This document shows, piece after piece, positions 30,791 through 33,747 of a stretch of 33,747 nt of DNA (its first letter is position 1; every line of letters begins with the position of its first letter). The notes below the pieces were generated by a model that had not been told where the DNA came from, did not search any database, and saw only the letters and a list, made by a program, of their open reading frames with translations. The DNA is from CAZAPV01 sp964487195 (GTDB lineage Bacteria; Patescibacteriota; Patescibacteriia; SG8-24): NCBI GenBank assembly GCA_964487195.1, contig CAZAPV010000005.1, forward strand, positions 1 to 33,747, read 5' to 3'. The translations under genes were made by a program, and so were the position numbers.

Positions 30791-30809
30791 TTCTCCTTGG
30801 TTGGTGGTG
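30791..30809 (-). repeat. Leader repeat with strong ribosome-binding site, copy 1
   Basis: On the minus strand CACCACCAACCAAGGAGAA precedes the lipoprotein start. The same 19 nt precede the adjacent coiled-coil gene at 31782-31800. AAGGAG sits 7 nt from the ATG in both. Confidence 0.85.
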
Positions 30810-30828
30810 GAAGGTTTGCGGGCGCGGA

Positions 30829-31776
30829 TCAAAAGAGATTTACGCCCACGCACATCATGCCGCCGTACGCGAACGACGGCGAGTCCTGATCGAGCTCCGT
30901 GCCGGCGAACAATCCCATCGAAATGATGATCGGATCGTACCCGAGCATGTCGTAGCCGACGTCTCCCATGAGAAACGCCGACTTCGCCCGAAGACGATCG
31001 TCGTAGGCCGCGAAGGTCGACGACAGACCGCCAGTGAGCGCGAGAAACTTCTTGGCGACCTCGTGCTCGATGCCGACGCGCAGATGCGAACCGAACGGCG
31101 TGCGCGTGAACGACATCGCCGCCGCCGTATCCAATGTAAACGCGGTGCGCTCGGCCAGTTGCAGGGAAAGCCGCGGTCCGAGCGTGAGGCCGCCGAACGT
31201 GGTGCCGTCACTCGAGACGAGTCCGAAGTAGCCGAGGCGCGCGCTGAGACGTGCGTAGGGCATCTTCTTCTCCAGATCGTTGAGACGGTTGACATCTTCC
31301 TTCAGCTCGACGTACAGATTCGTCACGTCGGTGATCTCGTCGTGCATGAGGCCGTACTCGCGGTTGAGATCTTCAAGCTGCTGCTTGAGCACTTTCAGAT
31401 CCTTCTCGCTGCGCGCGACTTCCGCGCGCAACGTATCGAGCGCGGAATCGTCGGCCCCTCTGCCGAGCAGGCCGCTCGAGTCTTCGAGCTTCCCGACGCG
31501 GCGTTTGAGGGCGGCGATTTCGTCCGTCTTCTTCGCGGCGGCTGCGGTGAGCGACTTTGCGGTCGCGACTGCGGCGCGGATCCGGCGCTTCGCCGGGGGC
31601 GGCATCTTGTCGCACGCGGGATGGGCGTCCGGATCGGACTTCGCGGTCGGCGCCATACAGGCGGCGATGCACTCTTGCTGCGCGGTGGTGAGCGGCTCGC
31701 TCGAGACCACGGAGGTCTGCGCGAACGCGCTCGCCGGGGCGAGCAGTACGAACAACGACAACAGCATCTTTCGCAT
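30829..31776 (-). CDS. Exported coiled-coil protein with possible C-terminal outer-membrane beta-barrel
   Basis: 315 residues from the ATG at 31776, chosen for its AAGGAG and the signal peptide that follows (1-19, 'LLAPASAFA', cleavage before Gln20). Residues about 65-165 are a coiled coil with heptads ('KLEDSSGLLG', 'LDTLRAEVARSEKDLKVLKQ', 'LYVELKEDVNRLNDLEKK'). From about 170 on, amphipathic beta-strands alternate ('ARLSARLGYFGLVSS', 'FGGLTLGPRLSLQLA', 'AFTLDTAAAMSFTRT', 'HLRVGIEHEV') and the chain ends '...CVGVNLF'. A terminal Phe and such strands are the hallmark of outer-membrane barrels of diderm bacteria. It is the first gene of a unit with the lipoprotein. Frame extends upstream to 31905 without signal-peptide logic. 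Confidence 0.7.
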   Translation of the reverse strand: MRKMLLSLFVLLAPASAFAQTSVVSSEPLTTAQQECIAACMAPTAKSDPDAHPACDKMPPPAKRRIRAAVATAKSLTAAAAKKTDEIAALKRRVGKLEDSSGLLGRGADDSALDTLRAEVARSEKDLKVLKQQLEDLNREYGLMHDEITDVTNLYVELKEDVNRLNDLEKKMPYARLSARLGYFGLVSSDGTTFGGLTLGPRLSLQLAERTAFTLDTAAAMSFTRTPFGSHLRVGIEHEVAKKFLALTGGLSSTFAAYDDRLRAKSAFLMGDVGYDMLGYDPIIISMGLFAGTELDQDSPSFAYGGMMCVGVNLF

Positions 31777-31781
31777 CTTCC

Positions 31782-31800
31782 TTCTCCTTGGTTGGTGGTG
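31782..31800 (-). repeat. Leader repeat with strong ribosome-binding site, copy 2
   Basis: Identical 19 nt to 30791-30809, directly before the coiled-coil/barrel gene. Confidence 0.85.
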
Positions 31801-31817
31801 CTGAAGAATTTTCAATG

Positions 31818-31842
31818 AGCGCTTCCAACGCATTGGAGCGCT
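31818..31842 (-). other. Hairpin in the 5' leader of the coiled-coil/barrel gene
   Basis: AGCGCT-CCAA pairs with TTGG-A-AGCGCT around a 4-nt loop (10 bp, one bulge). It lies in the ~146-nt leader between the promoter at 31958-31930 and the start at 31776. No T-tract follows. I see no gene in this leader. Confidence 0.6.
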
Positions 31843-31929
31843 GGGATCGTCCGGCAGAAACGACGACAAGGAGGAGATGTCTTCGCGTCCGCCGAACGGT
31901 CTCAAAGCTCCACTTTCGAAGAACGGGCT

Positions 31930-31958
31930 AGTGTACCAAAAAAGCGCGTGGCTGTCAA
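31930..31958 (-). promoter_or_regulatory. Consensus promoter of the coiled-coil/lipoprotein unit
   Basis: TTGACA (31958-31953), exactly 17 nt, TACACT (31935-31930), the last preceded by TGG (extended -10). The -35 lies inside the loop of the terminator below and the T-tract of that terminator lies in the spacer. Confidence 0.87.
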
Positions 31959-31973
31959 GAACGGCCAGCGCGC
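31938..31973 (-). terminator. Intrinsic terminator of the Wzz-like gene, overlapping a promoter
   Basis: GCGCG-C-TGGC pairs with GCCACGCGC (9 bp, one bulge, 11-nt loop), followed by TTTTTT on the minus strand. It begins 17 nt past the Wzz-like stop at 31991. Confidence 0.8.
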
Positions 31974-31990
31974 CTCTATTCCGCCTTATT

Positions 31991-32623
31991 TCAGCTCGGG
32001 AGGCCGAACACGCCGTACTTCCGCGCGTTCGCGAGCACGTAGCCGGCGCCGGCGATCACGCCGAGAACGAATCCCATGAACGCATTCGCCGGGATATTCG
32101 GCCGCACCGGGTAGCGCGACTGGAGCGGCGCGTCGACCAGTTTGATGTCGAGGTCGCCGCCGCCGACGTATTGCGAACCTTCCGTCGTCAGCACGAACGC
32201 GATCGCGCGCGCGATCTGCGTCGCCTGCTCGGGGTCGGTGTGGTAGACGGTGACGATCAGCATCCCGGATCCCTGCTGCACCTGCGTGTCGATCATGTCG
32301 CGCCACTGCGTCCGCTTCGTGCGCTCGTCGCTCGAGAAGATCGATTGATCGATGTTGAAGTTGGCGCTCATGATCTTGTCGAAGAACGACGTCGTGTAGA
32401 TGATCTGGCCGAGATTGTCGGAGATCCGTTCGGACGCCTTGATCGCGGTGTACGGATCGGCCTGCGACAGCTGCTTCTCGATGATCAGGAGCTGCATCGT
32501 CGAACTGTACCGGAGCGGGAACAGCAAACTCAATCCGGCGCCGAAAATTGCGGCGGCGAGGCCGAACAGCAGGATTTTCTTCCAGCTCTTGGCGAGCAGA
32601 TGCATGGCGTGCGCGTCGGTCAT
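31991..32623 (-). CDS. Wzz-like polysaccharide chain-length regulator
   Basis: 210 residues from the ATG at 32623. Two membrane helices bracket an external domain: about 14-35 ('ILLFGLAAAIFGAGLSLLFP') and about 178-198 ('FMGFVLGVIAGAGYVLA'). The Pro-rich stretch before the second ('PLQSRYPVRPNIPAN') is the signature of the Wzz/polysaccharide co-polymerase family, which sets chain length together with a Wzy polymerase such as the protein at 28278-29831. There is no tyrosine-kinase domain. The frame continues 15 codons upstream (to 32668) but the promoter and the upstream stop lie there. Confidence 0.85.
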   Translation of the reverse strand: MTDAHAMHLLAKSWKKILLFGLAAAIFGAGLSLLFPLRYSSTMQLLIIEKQLSQADPYTAIKASERISDNLGQIIYTTSFFDKIMSANFNIDQSIFSSDERTKRTQWRDMIDTQVQQGSGMLIVTVYHTDPEQATQIARAIAFVLTTEGSQYVGGGDLDIKLVDAPLQSRYPVRPNIPANAFMGFVLGVIAGAGYVLANARKYGVFGLPS

Positions 32624-32629
32624 GGTTGC

Positions 32630-32638
32630 AGTATAGCA
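32630..32638 (-). promoter_or_regulatory. Extended -10 promoter of the Wzz-like gene
   Basis: TGC precedes TATACT (32635-32630), 6 nt before the ATG at 32623, predicting a leaderless mRNA. It lies in the 22-nt gap after the HtrA-like stop. Confidence 0.6.
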
Positions 32639-32645
32639 CGCGGGA

Positions 32646-33632
32646 TCAATCCCGTCCGAGCGTGACATTCACGATGATCTGGCCGCCGACGCGCTCGACG
32701 GTGAGCGACACCGCGCTCCCGGGATCGTATTCGGCGACGAGATCGGCGAGCGGATTTTTCGCGGTGACATCATCGTCATTGACGGCGACGATCACATCCC
32801 CCGCGCGCAGTCCTGCGAGATCGGCCGGACTCCCTTTCGCCACCGCCGGCAATTTCCCGTCGAGCGAGGCGAGCAAAGCGCCGCGTTCCGGAAGCGACGC
32901 GGGCGCGCCGCGCAGGCGGGCGAGATCAATATAGTGCAGGCCGAGGAACGGACGCGCGAGCGGCTGCTCTTTAAGCGCGGTCGCGACCAGTTTTGAAAAC
33001 GCGTCGAATGGGACGACCACCCCGCCGAACGCGGTGGACTTGGCGTAGATCCCGATCACCTCTCCCGCCTGATCGAGCACCATCGCGCCGGGAAGAATGC
33101 CGTCGTCGCCGGAGACGCGTACCATCCGTTCCGCCCGTTCCGACGAGAGCACGAGATCGGCGCTCGCGCGGGGCGGCGCGATGTCGAGCGCGGCCGCGGT
33201 GACGCGATGCAGCCCGCCCGCGGCGTCGAACGCGAACAGCGGATCGCCGACCGCGATCCCGGCCGCGCTTCCGAACGGTGCCACCGGAAGATTCGCGGCA
33301 TCAGCTTTCAAGAAAACGACGTCGGTGAACGGATCGCGGCTCACGAGCCGTACGGCGTACGCTTTCCCGCCGATCACCGCGGCGAGCTCCGACGCCTTCC
33401 GTTTGGCGGGGATCGCTCCTGCGTGCGCGATGATCCATCCGTCCGAGGTGAGCGCGAGTCCCGCCCCGACCGCGTCGCCGGGAACGTATGTCGACGCGAG
33501 CGGATCCGCGCCGGATTTCGCGACGTAGAACGCGGCCGCGGAACGTCCGGCGTCTTCGACCGCCGAACGCGCGGCGGCCTGTTCGCCGAGCGAAATGATC
33601 CTCTGCCCCGGCTCGCTCCAGAACCCGCGCAA
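32646..33632 (-). CDS. HtrA-like pseudoprotease with PDZ domain (N-terminus uncertain)
   Basis: About 329 visible residues. A trypsin-like fold is followed in order: 'GAGLALTSDGWIIAHAGAI' (where HtrA has its catalytic His in 'TNxHVV'), 'SRDPFTDVVFLKAD' (the Asp is kept), and 'GDDGILPGAMVLDQAGEVIGI' (where HtrA has GNSGGPL; the Ser is absent). So His and Ser of the triad appear lost. A PDZ domain (about 235-328) is intact: 'LDGKLPAVAKGSPADLAGLRAGDVIVAVND' with 'VSLTVERVGG'. It is likely a membrane-linked binding or scaffold protein. The first codon at 33632 is TTG and no membrane anchor is seen upstream, so the true N-terminus is probably missing because of the window edge or a junction. It precedes the Wzz-like gene. 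Confidence 0.72.
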   Translation of the reverse strand: MRGFWSEPGQRIISLGEQAAARSAVEDAGRSAAAFYVAKSGADPLASTYVPGDAVGAGLALTSDGWIIAHAGAIPAKRKASELAAVIGGKAYAVRLVSRDPFTDVVFLKADAANLPVAPFGSAAGIAVGDPLFAFDAAGGLHRVTAAALDIAPPRASADLVLSSERAERMVRVSGDDGILPGAMVLDQAGEVIGIYAKSTAFGGVVVPFDAFSKLVATALKEQPLARPFLGLHYIDLARLRGAPASLPERGALLASLDGKLPAVAKGSPADLAGLRAGDVIVAVNDDDVTAKNPLADLVAEYDPGSAVSLTVERVGGQIIVNVTLGRD

Positions 33633-33747
33633 CCCGGAGACGGATCGGCGCCCGCTGTGGAAGGACGACCCGGAGTGGCAAGCGTGAAGTACGACTACCC
33701 GTTCACCGAGGAGGTGGGCGTCGGCATGACGTGTGGACCACGCGTCT
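33633..33747 (+). other. Window-edge segment with a different coding signal
   Basis: On the plus strand the frame ending 'RRPLWKDDPEWQA' stops at 33685-33687 and overlaps a GTG start at 33684 as GTGA; the next frame reads 'MKYDYPFTEEVGVGMTCGPR' to the edge. This packing looks like phage or actinobacterial genes, running against the HtrA-like gene. The segment is short and could be a chimeric contig end. Confidence 0.3.

Noticed and set aside
31777..31905. N-terminal extension of the coiled-coil/barrel protein
   Set aside because: It would place 43 residues before the signal peptide and ignore the strong AAGGAG site at the ATG at 31776.
1..33747. CRISPR array, tRNA or rRNA genes, toxin-antitoxin or restriction system
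   Set aside because: I looked for regularly spaced repeats, tRNA cloverleaf ends and known defence motifs and found none I could support.

Overview
The window is GC-rich bacterial DNA that reads with the standard code: TGA is used as a stop many times, which argues against the code-25 lineages. Several protein families point to a Patescibacteria (CPR) genome, probably Parcubacteria-like. These are the surface module with the 'KRYVFPNEKTY' and 'YRPGxxMVKxQTDPK' motifs, a DUF5667-type protein paired with a sigma factor, and FG-GAP repeats with 'GPGGGPHVR' blades. This assignment is inference from family content; no rRNA, tRNA or housekeeping marker lies in the window.

Layout. Positions 1-3771 (minus) form a tightly coupled operon: CDP-alcohol phosphatidyltransferase, GT-C-like membrane protein, anchored exported protein, and a partial membrane protein. 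A large divergent membrane protein (3789-5894, plus) meets a long minus-strand run (5891-15188). That run holds two GT4 glycosyltransferases, a DUF2304-like protein, a GT2, a UDP-glucuronate-decarboxylase-like epimerase, a GtrA-like protein, a subtilase with FG-GAP repeats, a small orphan gene with its own promoter and terminator, a DUF475/TerC-like protein, and a secreted protein with the surface module. A low-GC HUH transposase of the RAYT/IS200-like type sits at 15352-15906 between palindromic ends. Next comes a minus-strand cassette: sigma factor (21533-20934), DUF5667-type putative anti-sigma (20980-19913) and a 1232-residue S-layer-like protein (19738-16040). The sigma factor has a strong promoter and an intrinsic terminator inside its leader. 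On the plus strand, 21892-25691 encodes an excisionase-type HTH protein with a palindrome in its leader, a GHL15-like secreted protein with FG-GAP repeats, and an anchored beta-sandwich protein. A solo GT4 gene follows (25837-27003). The last block (minus) holds a GT4, an O-antigen-ligase/polymerase-like protein, a lipoprotein plus a possible beta-barrel protein sharing a duplicated leader, a Wzz-like chain-length protein, and an HtrA-like protein that has lost its catalytic His and Ser.

Taken together, the window is a cell-envelope region: sugar-nucleotide and glycosyltransferase genes, a polymerase and a chain-length regulator for a surface polysaccharide, and secreted or S-layer-type proteins under a dedicated sigma/anti-sigma pair. 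The most notable regulatory features are the conditional-terminator-like leader of the sigma gene, the compact terminator-promoter junctions (one with the -35 box inside the terminator loop), very short or absent leaders on several genes, and a 104-nt multi-stem terminator. The last ~115 bases look like a different coding context and may be a contig-edge artefact.
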